This document shows positions 16,963 through 25,596 of a stretch of DNA of 64,000 nucleotides, piece after piece. Below the pieces are notes generated by a model, which was not told the DNA's origin, searched no databases, and saw only the letters and a program-made list of their open reading frames with translations. Position numbers and translations under genes: made by a program. Each line of letters starts with the position of its first letter. Within the stretch, counting starts at the first letter, position 1. Source of the DNA: Propylenella binzhouense (GTDB taxonomy: Bacteria > Pseudomonadota > Alphaproteobacteria > Rhizobiales > Afifellaceae); NCBI RefSeq assembly GCF_009866965.1, contig NZ_SPKJ01000010.1, positions 1-64,000 on the forward strand, read 5' to 3'.

Positions 16963-18492
16963 ATGAGCGTTGCACGTAAGCCGGTCGCCTTCGGAGACCA
17001 GCGCGGTTGGATCGATGCGCTCCGGGAGGCCGGCGAGCTCAGGGAGATCGGGGCGGAGGTCGACTGGAACTGCGAGCTCGGCACGATCGTGCGGCTCGCC
17101 CAGGGGCCGGGCGACGGGCCGGCGATGCTCTTCAACAACATCAAGGACTACAACGGTCCGGAAAGCCGCTGCGGCCAGCTCTTTGCAAACGGACTCGGCT
17201 CCTACAGCCGGCTTGCGATGATGCTGGGCATGCCGCGGGAGACCTCCGCGCGCGAGCTCGTGCGGGTCGCCCGCACCATCATGCAGGAGCGCATAAAGCC
17301 GGTCACCGTCGCGACCGGGCCCGTCAAGGACGTCATCCTCAAGGGCGACGACATCGACCTCTTCGACTTCCCGAGCCCGCATTGGAACAGGGTCGACGGC
17401 GGCCGCTACATCATCACCTATGCCGGCTGCGTCACCCGTCACCCGGTCACCGGCGTCATGAATGTCGGCATCTATCGCGGCATGCTCGCAAGCAGGACCG
17501 AAATCCCGATGCTGATCTGGCGCGCGCAGCACATCGGAAACCACTTCACCGCCTACGAGCAGGCCGGGCTGAAGGAGATGCCGATCGCCTTCGTCATGGG
17601 CTGGGAGCCGGCCATGGGCTTCTGCGCCGGCCAGCCGGTGCCGCCGGGCGTCTGCGAATATGACGTGATGGGCGGCATACGCGGCGAGCCGGTGGAGCTC
17701 GTGAAGTGCGAGACGGTCGACCTCGAGGTGCCGGCGAGCGCGGAGATCGTGATCGAGGGCGTGATCAGCACGGATCCGAAGGATTTCGTGATGGAGGGTC
17801 CGTTCGCCGAGTTCACGGGCTATGTGGCGGGCGACCGTTCGCCGAAGCCGACCTGCCGCGTCACCTGCATCACCCACCGCAACAAGCCGGTCATGTCGGG
17901 CGCGATCGAGGGTTCGCTCCCCGGCAGCTATTCCGAGAACGCGGTCTGCAGCTCCATCATGCGGGCGGGCACCGCCTGGAACGTGCTCGACAATGCCGGC
18001 GTGCCGGGGGTGACCGACGTGTTCTGCCCGCCGGTCCAGGTGGGCATCAACCTGCTCGTCTCCATCAAGCAGACCTATCGCAACCAGGCGAAGCAGGTGG
18101 CGAACGCGATCTGGGGCTCGTCGGCAGCCCATGTGCGCTACAAGCACATCACGGTCGTCGACGACGACATCGACATCCACGATTATGCCGCCGTCGACTG
18201 GGCGATCGCCTACCGGGTGAACGCCGGCGAGGACGACGTGATCATCATGCCGTCGACCTTCGGGGCGGGGCTCGACCCTTCCACGCGGCGGCGCGACCGC
18301 AACGCCGCCCTTTTCGGGACCGGCAAGTGGAATCGCGTGCTGATCGACGCGACCATCAACCTCGACTACGACCCGGACCCGGACCTCGGTGGCGCACGGT
18401 TTCCCCCGACCGTCTGGCCGTCCGAGGAGGACGAGGCGAAGGCGCGGGCGCGCTGGGAGGAGCTCGGGCTCGCCGCAGCGAAGCGGGGCTGA
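16963..18492 (+). CDS. UbiD-family (de)carboxylase, module 1
   Basis: 509 residues. Prenyl-FMN/metal site residues are all visible by motif: Asn and Arg in NVGIYR (about residues 168-173 by family numbering), His in AQHIGNHF, Glu in VCEYDVMG, and the catalytic box EGPFAEFTGY with both Glu kept. It resembles the UbiD at 25,597 more than the other two (both share WRAQ, VKCET, VPASAEIVIEG). It ends the operon tctC-tctB-tctA-cyclodeaminase-ubiD and is followed by a strong terminator. The imported acid is therefore the likely substrate; whether it is decarboxylated free or as a CoA ester is not decided. Confidence 0.94.
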   Translation: MSVARKPVAFGDQRGWIDALREAGELREIGAEVDWNCELGTIVRLAQGPGDGPAMLFNNIKDYNGPESRCGQLFANGLGSYSRLAMMLGMPRETSARELVRVARTIMQERIKPVTVATGPVKDVILKGDDIDLFDFPSPHWNRVDGGRYIITYAGCVTRHPVTGVMNVGIYRGMLASRTEIPMLIWRAQHIGNHFTAYEQAGLKEMPIAFVMGWEPAMGFCAGQPVPPGVCEYDVMGGIRGEPVELVKCETVDLEVPASAEIVIEGVISTDPKDFVMEGPFAEFTGYVAGDRSPKPTCRVTCITHRNKPVMSGAIEGSLPGSYSENAVCSSIMRAGTAWNVLDNAGVPGVTDVFCPPVQVGINLLVSIKQTYRNQAKQVANAIWGSSAAHVRYKHITVVDDDIDIHDYAAVDWAIAYRVNAGEDDVIIMPSTFGAGLDPSTRRRDRNAALFGTGKWNRVLIDATINLDYDPDPDLGGARFPPTVWPSEEDEAKARARWEELGLAAAKRG

Positions 18493-18535
18493 GCTCCCGG
18501 TCAGCCTTTCTCCGGAATCGATCCCGGATCGGGAA

Positions 18536-18565
18536 GGGCCGGCGGTTCGCGCCGGCCCTTTTCTT
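18536..18565 (+). terminator. Rho-independent terminator after the module 1 operon
   Basis: A perfect 9-bp GC stem (18536-18544 with 18550-18558) with the loop GTTCG is followed by TTTTC. It lies 44 bases after the plus-strand UbiD stop and before the convergent TctA-TctB gene, so it closes the module 1 transcript. Confidence 0.85.
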
Positions 18566-18592
18566 TGGGTGTCCCCTTTTCTCTGGGTGTCC

Positions 18593-20593
18593 TCAGAGGC
18601 CGAACAGGCCTTTCGGCCAGGGCACGTGGAGGACCCGGATGAAAAGGAGATAGGAGAGCCCCCACGTCGCCGCGGCCGTGGCGAGGGAGGGCAGCCACTT
18701 CATGCGGAACTCCACGATCATGCAGGCGAGCATCCAGACGAACAGCGCAGGGAGCGGCCCGATCAGAGCGGCGATCACGAGATAGAGCCCGAGCCAGGCG
18801 AAATACACCAGCGACCGCCTGACGATGACCGGCAGGGTCAGGTCCTCGTGGCTGATCCCGAGATCCATGTCGGCGCCCACCGGCTCCGGCTCGGCCGACT
18901 TCACCTCGACGAAGAGGCGGGTCGCAAGATAGCCGGCGAGGAACAGGATGCCTGCGAAGGAGACGATCTCCGGGATGATCCGCGCGCCGAACGGCCACCG
19001 CCACATGTCGGCGAGGGCGACCACCAGGAGGGCGAGCGCGGCTCCGGCGAAGAGGGTGTCCCAGCCGAGGCGCCCGGGCAGGAAGCCGAAGGCGAGCTTG
19101 CGGGGCGGGCGCCCGCGGCGGCGGAGGAAGATGCCGGCGACGGGCGCGAGCAGGCCCCAGGCGGTGACCACCAGCGTGGCGATAACGAGCGGTCTCGCGA
19201 ACAGTCCGAGCCCGTAGATCTGGATGGAGGTGAAGAGATAGCGCTCGATCAGCGTCCCCAGCACGAAGCCGAGGAGAAGCGGCGGCCGCGGCCATTGCAG
19301 CGAGCGCATCAGGTAGCCGACCGCGCCGGCGCCGAAAAGGACGAAGATGTCGCCCCAGTCGTTGGAGCCCTGGAACGCGCCGACGAAGGTGATCGCGAGG
19401 ATCACCGGCGCCAGATAGCCGATCGGGATGAGCGCGATCTTCGCCATCCGGTGGGCGAACGCGAAGCAGATGGCGGCGCCCATCAGGTTCGCGACCGCAA
19501 GGCTCCAGATCATCGTGTAGGTGACGTCGAGATGCTTGCCGAGCATGTCCGGACCCGGGACGATGCCCTGCATCAGGAAGGCGCCGAGCAGGATCGCCAT
19601 GCCGGCGGAGCCGGGCACGCCGAAGGCGAGTGTGGGCACCAGCGCGCCGCCCTCCTTGGCGTTGTTGGCCGCCTCGCTCGCGATGACGCCGCGGACGTCG
19701 CCCTTGCCGAACGTGTCGGACGCGCCTTTCACCGATTTCGCCGCGGAGCCGTAGGCGATCCAGTCGATCACGGCGGATCCGAGGCCCGGAACGGCGCCCA
19801 TGATGGACCCGATGGTCGAGCTCCGCATCACCGTGCCGAGATTGCGCAGGACGTCCTTGATCCCGTCCCACTGGCCGCGCGTGGACATCGGCTCCTTGCC
19901 GGCGATGGCGGTGCGCCGGACCACGAGGTCGGCGATCTCCGGTATGGCGAAGAGCCCGAGCGCGAAGGGGACGATCGGGATGCCTTCCCAGAGATAGATC
20001 GAGCCGAAGGTCCAGCGGAGCGTGCCGGACTGGTAGTCCTCGCCGACCATGGAGAGGAGCAGGCCGAAACAGGCGACCGCGAGGCCGCGCAGCATGTAGC
20101 GGCCGCTGAGCGCGGCGGCGAGGGAAAGGCCGAAGACGCAGAACGCGAGCATTTCCGGCGCGCCCACGAAGAGGAGGGCGGGGCGGATCACGGGGAGCGT
20201 CGCCGCGAGGAGCAGGGCGCCGAAGAGGCCGCCGACGAGCGAGGCCGCGAACGAGGCGCCGAGCGCCCGCCCGGCCTCGCCGCGCTTCGCCATCGGGAAG
20301 CCGTCGAGCACCGTCGCCGCCGAGCCGACCGAGCCGGGCACACCGAAGAGCACGGCCGGGATCGCGTCGGAGGTTGCGACCACGGCATGCATGCCGATCA
20401 GCATGGCGAGCGCGGTGTAGGGGTCCATGTGATAGGTGAAGGGAAGGAGCAGCGTGAGGCCGACCAGCCCCCCGAGCCCCGGGACGATGCCGAGGACGAG
20501 CCCGCCGAGCACGCCGGCCGTCAGCATCACGAGCCTGAGGGGATCGGCGATGTTCCCCAGCGCGGCCCAGGCGGCCGTAAGCATGCCCGACAT
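18593..20593 (-). CDS. TctA-TctB fusion protein (TTT permease), module 2
   Basis: 666 residues from the ATG at 20,593 with a GGAGGAA ribosome site; upstream frame extension belongs to shadow sequence of the UbiD gene. Residues 1 to about 500 are TctA (VPGLGGLVGLTLLLP, VLFGVPGSVGSAATVLDGFP, VPGLGSAVIDWIAYG, FGVPGSAGMA). The last 150 residues add four further hydrophobic segments after an Arg-rich linker (RRRGRPPRK), with the size and topology of TctB. No separate tctB gene is near. The protein probably works with the TctC-type receptor at 22,451, encoded divergently beyond the UbiD gene. Confidence 0.88.
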   Translation of the reverse strand: MSGMLTAAWAALGNIADPLRLVMLTAGVLGGLVLGIVPGLGGLVGLTLLLPFTYHMDPYTALAMLIGMHAVVATSDAIPAVLFGVPGSVGSAATVLDGFPMAKRGEAGRALGASFAASLVGGLFGALLLAATLPVIRPALLFVGAPEMLAFCVFGLSLAAALSGRYMLRGLAVACFGLLLSMVGEDYQSGTLRWTFGSIYLWEGIPIVPFALGLFAIPEIADLVVRRTAIAGKEPMSTRGQWDGIKDVLRNLGTVMRSSTIGSIMGAVPGLGSAVIDWIAYGSAAKSVKGASDTFGKGDVRGVIASEAANNAKEGGALVPTLAFGVPGSAGMAILLGAFLMQGIVPGPDMLGKHLDVTYTMIWSLAVANLMGAAICFAFAHRMAKIALIPIGYLAPVILAITFVGAFQGSNDWGDIFVLFGAGAVGYLMRSLQWPRPPLLLGFVLGTLIERYLFTSIQIYGLGLFARPLVIATLVVTAWGLLAPVAGIFLRRRGRPPRKLAFGFLPGRLGWDTLFAGAALALLVVALADMWRWPFGARIIPEIVSFAGILFLAGYLATRLFVEVKSAEPEPVGADMDLGISHEDLTLPVIVRRSLVYFAWLGLYLVIAALIGPLPALFVWMLACMIVEFRMKWLPSLATAAATWGLSYLLFIRVLHVPWPKGLFGL

Positions 20594-20644
20594 CCGTGTT
20601 CCTCCGATCGCGCTCCTTCTCGGGGAGCATCCACAGCGTTGCGA

Positions 20645-20676
20645 AACGAAAGGCGCCCCCGGTTGGCCGGGGGCGC
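20645..20676 (-). terminator. Terminator-like hairpin between UbiD and TctA-TctB (minus strand)
   Basis: A perfect 10-bp GC stem (20653-20662 with 20667-20676) and a four-base loop is followed, reading the minus strand, by CTTTCGTTTCG. It sits directly after the stop of the UbiD gene and 60 bases before the TctA-TctB start, so it can attenuate transcription into the permease gene. Confidence 0.7.
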
Positions 20677-20682
20677 GCTCCG

Positions 20683-22326
20683 CTAATCCTTCACGCGACG
20701 CACTTCCGTGTTCATCGGCACGTCGCTCCGCCTCTGCTGGGCGATGATGTCGCCCGTGGTCCAGTAGTCGCTCGCCACCGCCCGTTCGGCCATCTGCTCG
20801 AGATTGGCGTCCCATTCGCCGAGCGAATAGCCGTACCACGGCGTCTGCGGCTTGAGCTCCGGAAGGCCGAGTTCCTCCCAGATGTGCCGCGCGTTCTCCA
20901 TGTACTCCTGCTTGGGCAGCGAGATCGGGGGGAACGGCTCCTTGAGCGTCGCGTCGAAGAGGACGGAGGCGTCCTCGCCGCCGTTCCGCTCGCTGCGGGG
21001 CCCGTGGCCCTGGTCCCGGTGCTTCATCACCTCCATGTCGAGCGCGGGATTGCAGCGGTAGGAGAGCGCCCAGAGGATCGAATCGGCATTGTCGACGTCG
21101 ATGTCGTCGTCGACCGCGATGACGTACTTGCCGATCGCCCGGTGCTGGCTCGCCAGTCCGTAGAGCGCCCGCCAGATCTCCACGCGCGGGGTGCCCTTCT
21201 CGACATGGATGAGGACGACCTTGCGGATATTGGTGAGCGGTTCGTGCAGGCTCACCTTCTTGACGCAGCGAAGCCCCAGTCCCTCGCGCAGATGGTCGAG
21301 CAGGAGCGGCTCCATCGCGACCCGCTTGATGAGGCTCGATTCGCTCGGCGTGACCTGGCTGATGATCGAGGTCAGGATCGCATCGCGCCGGCGCGTGATC
21401 GCCGTCACGTCCATGAAGGCGTTGAATTCCTGCAGGTTGACGTGGCCGTGGCTCTCGCCGAAGGGCGCTTCCGGCTCCAGGCAGTCGGTGTGGATGTAGC
21501 CCTCGATGACGATCTCCGCCTCGGCGGGGACGAGCAGATCGACCGTCTTCGCCTTCACCACGTTGAGCGGCGAACCGGCGAGCGCGCCCGCCACGTGGAA
21601 TTCGTCGAGCCTCTCGGGGAGCTTCATGGTCGAGGTGAAGGTGACGACCGGCGGTGCGCCGAGCACGACCGCCGCCGGCATCGGCTCGCCGCGCTCCTTG
21701 TACTTCAGCCAGTGCGTGTAGATGCCGGGCCTCAGCTCGAGCGAGGGATTCATGCCCATCCGCCGGCGCGACTTTATCTGCCCGCGATAGTTGCCCATGT
21801 TCTGGACCCCGGTGTCGGGGTCCTTGGTGATGTACTGGGAGAGCGTTGTGTAGGGCGCGTTGTCCCAGCCCGGCGTCGAGATCGGAACCGGGATGCCGTC
21901 GAGCGCGGCGCCGGGGCGGTCGAGGTCGTCGCCGACCGTCACGATCTCGTGGCAAGGGGCGTTCTCCACGACCCTCGGCGGGATGGGGTTGGCCGCAGCC
22001 CGGCTCCAGGTCGCGGCGATCTCGTTCAGTTCGCAGCCGAGCCCGATCCGGTAGATCTCGCGGCTGGCGGCGAGGGCGCCGACGACGACGGGAATGTCGT
22101 ACTTCTTTCCCTTGCTGTCGACGACGTTGGTGAACAGGAACGCCTTGCGCTGCGCCTCGCTGAAGCCGCCGCGGAACTGCCAGCGGACCAGCGGGTGCAT
22201 CTCGGTGTCCTTGTTGATCGGCCGGTCGACTCTGATGAGCAGCCCGGCCTCCTCGAGGGCCTTCAGATGCCGATGGAGATCCGGGTAGGCCGCGCCGGCC
22301 TCCCCAGTTGCCGCCTCTTTGAGCAT
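20683..22326 (-). CDS. UbiD-family (de)carboxylase, module 2
   Basis: 547 residues from the ATG at 22,326, which has GGAAGGGAG in front; an earlier in-frame Met adds 27 unlikely residues rich in Lys/Asp/Gln. Motifs: Asn and Arg in NMGNYRG, His in YTHWLKY, Glu in LDEFHVAG, and the catalytic box EAPFGESHGH with both Glu present but Ala for Gly and SHGH for the usual TGYY. It belongs to a different UbiD subgroup from the genes at 16,963 and 25,597. Divergent from the TctC gene at 22,451 with a shared upstream element between them. Confidence 0.93.
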   Translation of the reverse strand: MLKEAATGEAGAAYPDLHRHLKALEEAGLLIRVDRPINKDTEMHPLVRWQFRGGFSEAQRKAFLFTNVVDSKGKKYDIPVVVGALAASREIYRIGLGCELNEIAATWSRAAANPIPPRVVENAPCHEIVTVGDDLDRPGAALDGIPVPISTPGWDNAPYTTLSQYITKDPDTGVQNMGNYRGQIKSRRRMGMNPSLELRPGIYTHWLKYKERGEPMPAAVVLGAPPVVTFTSTMKLPERLDEFHVAGALAGSPLNVVKAKTVDLLVPAEAEIVIEGYIHTDCLEPEAPFGESHGHVNLQEFNAFMDVTAITRRRDAILTSIISQVTPSESSLIKRVAMEPLLLDHLREGLGLRCVKKVSLHEPLTNIRKVVLIHVEKGTPRVEIWRALYGLASQHRAIGKYVIAVDDDIDVDNADSILWALSYRCNPALDMEVMKHRDQGHGPRSERNGGEDASVLFDATLKEPFPPISLPKQEYMENARHIWEELGLPELKPQTPWYGYSLGEWDANLEQMAERAVASDYWTTGDIIAQQRRSDVPMNTEVRRVKD

Positions 22327-22364
22327 GGGGCTCCCTTCCTGCTTGTCCTGCTTGTCGTGAGGGC

Positions 22365-22386
22365 TCGATTTGGTAATATCGTATCC
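22365..22386 (+). promoter_or_regulatory. Shared upstream element C in the UbiD/tctC divergent region
   Basis: TCGATTTGGTAATATCGTAT lies in the middle of the 124-bp divergent gap. It matches the element upstream of the acyl-CoA ligase (29701-29730, minus strand) at nearly every position over 22 bases (CYCGAT, TTGGYA, TATCGTAT) and shares TCGA, TTTGGTA and GTAT with elements A and B. It is placed to act on both divergent genes. Regulator unknown. Confidence 0.55.
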
Positions 22387-22450
22387 ATATGTGCCATTGC
22401 TGTTCAACAGCCCTTGAGGGCCAGCGGCACTTTCATCGGGAGGAATTCGG

Positions 22451-23473
22451 ATGCGATCCTGGCTAAAATGGGCCGCCGCGGCGGCGACCTCGCTTGCGCT
22501 CCTGGGCGGGCCGGCGGCCGCGCAGGACAGCTTTTATGCCGGCAAGACGATCACCCTCATCGTGCCTGCGAGCGCCGGCGGCTCGTACGGAATCTATGCC
22601 CAGCTCGTCGCGGACGCGCTCACGAAGCACATTCCGGGCAATCCGCAGGTTCTGCCGCAATATGTCGGCGGGGCCGGCGGCATGCGCGCCTCCAACCAGG
22701 TGGCCAATACCGCCGAGACGGACGGCACGGTCATCTACCTGATGCATCAGAACGCGCCGAGCCAGCAGCTGCTCTCGCCCGATCAGGTGAGCTACGACGC
22801 CGGCAAGTTCATCCCGATCGGCGTCATTTCGGCGCTGAACAGCGCGATGGCGATCCGCAACGACGCGCCGGCCACGGACCTGGCGGGCTTCAAGCAGAAG
22901 GAGGTGCTGATCGGCACCACCGGCCGCGGCTCGTACCAGTACGTGATCCCGACGCTGCTGAACAGCTTCCAGGACACCAAGTTCAAGGTGATCACGACCT
23001 ATCCCGGCACCGGCGAGACGATGCTCGCCGTCGACCGCGGCGAGGTGCACGGCATGCTGTCGAGCCTGCTCACCTTCCAGGAGAGCCGGCCGGACTGGGT
23101 GACGGGCAAGGGCGACGCCAAGCTCGTCTTCCAGATCGGCGAGACCCGTGATCCCGCGATCCCGGATGTCCCGCTTCTGCGGGAACTCGCCGCTTCGGAC
23201 GAGGAGAAGCAGCTCTACCGCTTCATGTCGGCCGCCAACAGCATCGGCCGCGGCCTCGTGTTCCCCGCCGGCGTGCCGGAGGATCGCGTCGCGATGGTGC
23301 GCACGGCGCTCCAGGAGGTGCTGAAGGATCCGGACTTCCAGGCGCTGGCGAAGAAGCGCGGGATCCCGCTTTCGTCCGCCTCGGCGGAGGAGATGAAGAC
23401 GATCATCGACGGCATTCTCGCGACGCCGAAGGAGGTCGTCGAGAAGGCCCGCCAGTACATGACCGAGGGCTAG
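22451..23473 (+). CDS. TctC/Bug-family binding protein, module 2
   Basis: 340 residues with a Sec signal (cleavage after AAA near residue 24). The mature start FYAGKTITLIVPASAGGSYGIYA has the Bug core but the ligand loop reads SAGGSYG in place of the common GGATD, which suggests a ligand unlike that of module 1. A later motif IGTTGRGSYQY replaces the usual domain-closing loop. This subgroup is often annotated as a TTT receptor. It stands alone, with a strong terminator after it, then the second cyclodeaminase-like gene. Confidence 0.88.
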   Translation: MRSWLKWAAAAATSLALLGGPAAAQDSFYAGKTITLIVPASAGGSYGIYAQLVADALTKHIPGNPQVLPQYVGGAGGMRASNQVANTAETDGTVIYLMHQNAPSQQLLSPDQVSYDAGKFIPIGVISALNSAMAIRNDAPATDLAGFKQKEVLIGTTGRGSYQYVIPTLLNSFQDTKFKVITTYPGTGETMLAVDRGEVHGMLSSLLTFQESRPDWVTGKGDAKLVFQIGETRDPAIPDVPLLRELAASDEEKQLYRFMSAANSIGRGLVFPAGVPEDRVAMVRTALQEVLKDPDFQALAKKRGIPLSSASAEEMKTIIDGILATPKEVVEKARQYMTEG

Positions 23474-23497
23474 GGCCCGATCTGCGACGCGGCGCGG

Positions 23498-23530
23498 AGG
23501 CGGAGCGGCAAGCTCCGCCTTCTTCTTTCC
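23498..23530 (+). terminator. Rho-independent terminator after module 2 tctC
   Basis: A perfect 9-bp stem (23498-23506 with 23512-23520), five-base loop GGCAA and a T-rich tail TCTTCTTTCC. It lies between tctC and the cyclodeaminase-like gene, mirroring the hairpin after tctC in module 1. Confidence 0.8.
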
Positions 23531-23558
23531 TGACGGCAGATCGGATCGGACCGGAGCG

Positions 23559-24629
23559 ATGACCCTTCTCATCAACAACGACGTGACCGCGCGTGTCCTC
23601 GACATGGGCGAGGCGGTCGCGGCTATGGAGAACGCGCTTCTCCAGCACGCGCGGGGACAGGCGACCTTCCAGCCGCGGGTGGACCTCTGGTCGCCGACCG
23701 CGAAGGACGGCGACTATTATCGCTGGGGGCACCTTCTGGGCGCGATGGCGGATCCGCCGACGCTTGCCCTCCGCTTCAAGTCGGACATCCTCAAATGGAC
23801 CGACTATAGCGGCGTGAAGACCGAGGAATGGTTCTGCATGGAGCCGGGCCGGTACTGCGGCTTCATCATCCTCATCGATACCTCCAACGGGGAGATCATC
23901 GGCCTTCTGAACGACGGCGTCCTCCAGCACGTCCGGGTCGGCGCGACGGCGGGCGTCGGCGCGAAATACCTGGCGCGGAAGGACGCCTGCGTGCTCGGCG
24001 TGCTCGGGTCCGGCGGCATGGCCCGCACCTATACGGAGGCGCTCGCCGTCGCCCGCGAGCTTCAGGAGGTCCGCGTCTACAGCCCGACGCCGAAGAACCG
24101 CGAGGCCTTCGCGGAGGAGATGGGCGAGAAGCTCGGGATCCGCGTGGTGCCATGCGACAGCGCCGCGTCGGCGCTCAAGGACGTCGACATGGTGGCGACC
24201 TGCACGGATTCCCGCGTGCCGGTCTACACGGCCGACATGCTGAAGCTCCACCGGCCCGGCGTGTTCCTGGTGCGCTGCCGCTACGACGAGATGGACGACG
24301 CCACCTTCGAGGCCGTCGACAAGGTGTTCGTCAACGCCACCGGCGCCTATACCGACCTCGTCATCGGCACGGAGGAGGAGCGCGCCCGGCGGCCGACTGA
24401 CAGCGCCTATCGCCGCCGGTACAAGACGACCTCCTACGGCATGCTCGCCGACGTGATCGCCGGGAAGATCGAGGGCCGGACCTCGGACGGGGAGACCATC
24501 TTCTATCACAACACCTCGGCCGGCCTGCAGTTCGCGGCCATCGGGCGGCTCGTCTACGAGCGGGCGAGGGCGGCCCGTCTGGGCATGCCGATCCCGATCG
24601 ACTGGTTCACCCAGGACATCCGGAACTGA
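23559..24629 (+). CDS. Ornithine cyclodeaminase / mu-crystallin family protein, module 2
   Basis: 356 residues. The Rossmann motif VLGSGGMARTY is near residue 148, preceded by HVRVGATAGVG near residue 127. It is a distant paralogue of the protein at 15,862 and shares the overall family fold only; the N-terminal substrate domain differs strongly (it contains WTDYSGVKTEEWFC). Enzyme activity cannot be assigned. It is separated from tctC by a terminator and from the convergent methyltransferase by 37 bases. Its repeated pairing with TTT and UbiD genes is the main clue to function. Confidence 0.82.
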   Translation: MTLLINNDVTARVLDMGEAVAAMENALLQHARGQATFQPRVDLWSPTAKDGDYYRWGHLLGAMADPPTLALRFKSDILKWTDYSGVKTEEWFCMEPGRYCGFIILIDTSNGEIIGLLNDGVLQHVRVGATAGVGAKYLARKDACVLGVLGSGGMARTYTEALAVARELQEVRVYSPTPKNREAFAEEMGEKLGIRVVPCDSAASALKDVDMVATCTDSRVPVYTADMLKLHRPGVFLVRCRYDEMDDATFEAVDKVFVNATGAYTDLVIGTEEERARRPTDSAYRRRYKTTSYGMLADVIAGKIEGRTSDGETIFYHNTSAGLQFAAIGRLVYERARAARLGMPIPIDWFTQDIRN

Positions 24630-24666
24630 GCGGCGGCCCGGTCCGCCTTCGCCGGCCGGGCCCGCC

Positions 24667-25263
24667 TCACGCGCGCTTGCGGGCGACGAGATCGACGAGC
24701 GCGGACATGCCGGTGTGGCGCTTCCCCTCCGAGACGAGGCTGTCATGCTCGTCGAGGAGCAGGATGTCCATGTCCGAGAAGCGCTCTTCGAGCAGCGCGC
24801 GCGTGTAGAGATTCTCGAGCACGCCAGGGCCGCCGGTCCTGTACTCGAGCTGCTTCGGGCCGTAGCCGGTGAGGAGGAGCAGGCCGCCCGGCCGCAGCGT
24901 CTTCTTGAAGCCGGCGAAGCACTTGTCCCTGAGCGGTGGCGGCGTGAACTGGATGAAGATCGCGGCGACGACGTCGAAGGCCTCTGCCTCCCAGTCCCAG
25001 CTCTCGATGTCGGCCTGGACGAAGGTCGGGTGGACGCCGCGCGCCTCCGCGAGCTTGCGCGCCTTCGCGATCGCCACGCCCGAGGCATCCATCGAAACCA
25101 CGTCGAGCCCCTGTTCGGCGAGCCATACGCCGTTCCGCCCCTCGCCGTCGGCGACGGCGAGCGCGCGCTGTCCCGGCTTCAGCAGGTGCGCCTGGGCCTT
25201 CAGGAAGGCGTTCGGTTCGGTGCCGAACAGGTACTCGTCTCCGGCATAGCGTTCGTCCCACAT
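24667..25263 (-). CDS. Class I SAM-dependent methyltransferase (TehB-like)
   Basis: 198 residues from the ATG at 25,263, which follows GGAAGGAA; a GTG 18 bases upstream is possible. The SAM-binding motif I is ADGEGRNGVWLAE near residue 40, with the acidic residue at the end of the second strand in VVSMDASG and motif post-I in DVVAAIF. The start WDERYAGDEYLFG is typical of the thiopurine/TehB-like group that methylates small thiols, tellurite or unknown metabolites. It sits alone between catabolic operons and is probably not part of the UbiD pathway. Confidence 0.88.
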   Translation of the reverse strand: MWDERYAGDEYLFGTEPNAFLKAQAHLLKPGQRALAVADGEGRNGVWLAEQGLDVVSMDASGVAIAKARKLAEARGVHPTFVQADIESWDWEAEAFDVVAAIFIQFTPPPLRDKCFAGFKKTLRPGGLLLLTGYGPKQLEYRTGGPGVLENLYTRALLEERFSDMDILLLDEHDSLVSEGKRHTGMSALVDLVARKRA

Positions 25264-25596
25264 TGCGGCTTTCCTTCCCACTCCCGGCGCGTTCCGAGGC
25301 TATTCTGCATCCCAAGCCGGAAATCAAGCGGCCGCCGAAAAGCTGCCGCGGAGGCGGCCGCAACCGGCTCAAAGTCCCGCAAAATCGAGGTTCGATCGCC
25401 GTAGACAGAAATCGAGCTTTTGGTATAGGTATGCAAGAATGTGGGCGGCGACGGTCTGGCGCGGTCTGCATCCGTCAACAAGGCCGCAGTTCACCACCCG
25501 AGAATCCAGAGAAGGGACCGGTCGAATGACCGGCTGCGGCACTGGCCGCGGTGGAAGGACGGCCGGCCCGGGAAGGACGTACCAGTGAGAGGAGCC
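25264..25596. other. 333-bp gene-free upstream region
   Basis: Lies between the minus-strand methyltransferase and the plus-strand UbiD gene. It holds a perfect 9-bp inverted repeat (25328-25336 with 25353-25361) and promoter/operator element B (25402-25434). The frame of the UbiD gene stays open back to 25,441, but that stretch is Arg/Pro/His-rich with no ribosome site and is taken as untranslated leader of about 160 bases. Confidence 0.6.
25402..25434 (+). promoter_or_regulatory. Promoter/operator element B of the UbiD gene at 25,597
   Basis: The core TTTTGGTATAGGTATGC (25418-25434) matches element A at 10,051 at 15 of 17 positions, and the flanking TAGACA, GAA and TCGA are shared as well with one base of length difference. 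TAGACA and TATAGG, 16 bases apart, could be the -35 and -10, giving transcription from about 25,436 and a leader of about 160 bases. Confidence 0.55.

Noticed and set aside
20594-21955. N-terminal extension of the TctA-TctB protein into the UbiD gene
   Set aside because: The extension lies in the alternate frame of the UbiD coding sequence; the start at 20,593 has a good ribosome site and matches the TctA N-terminus.
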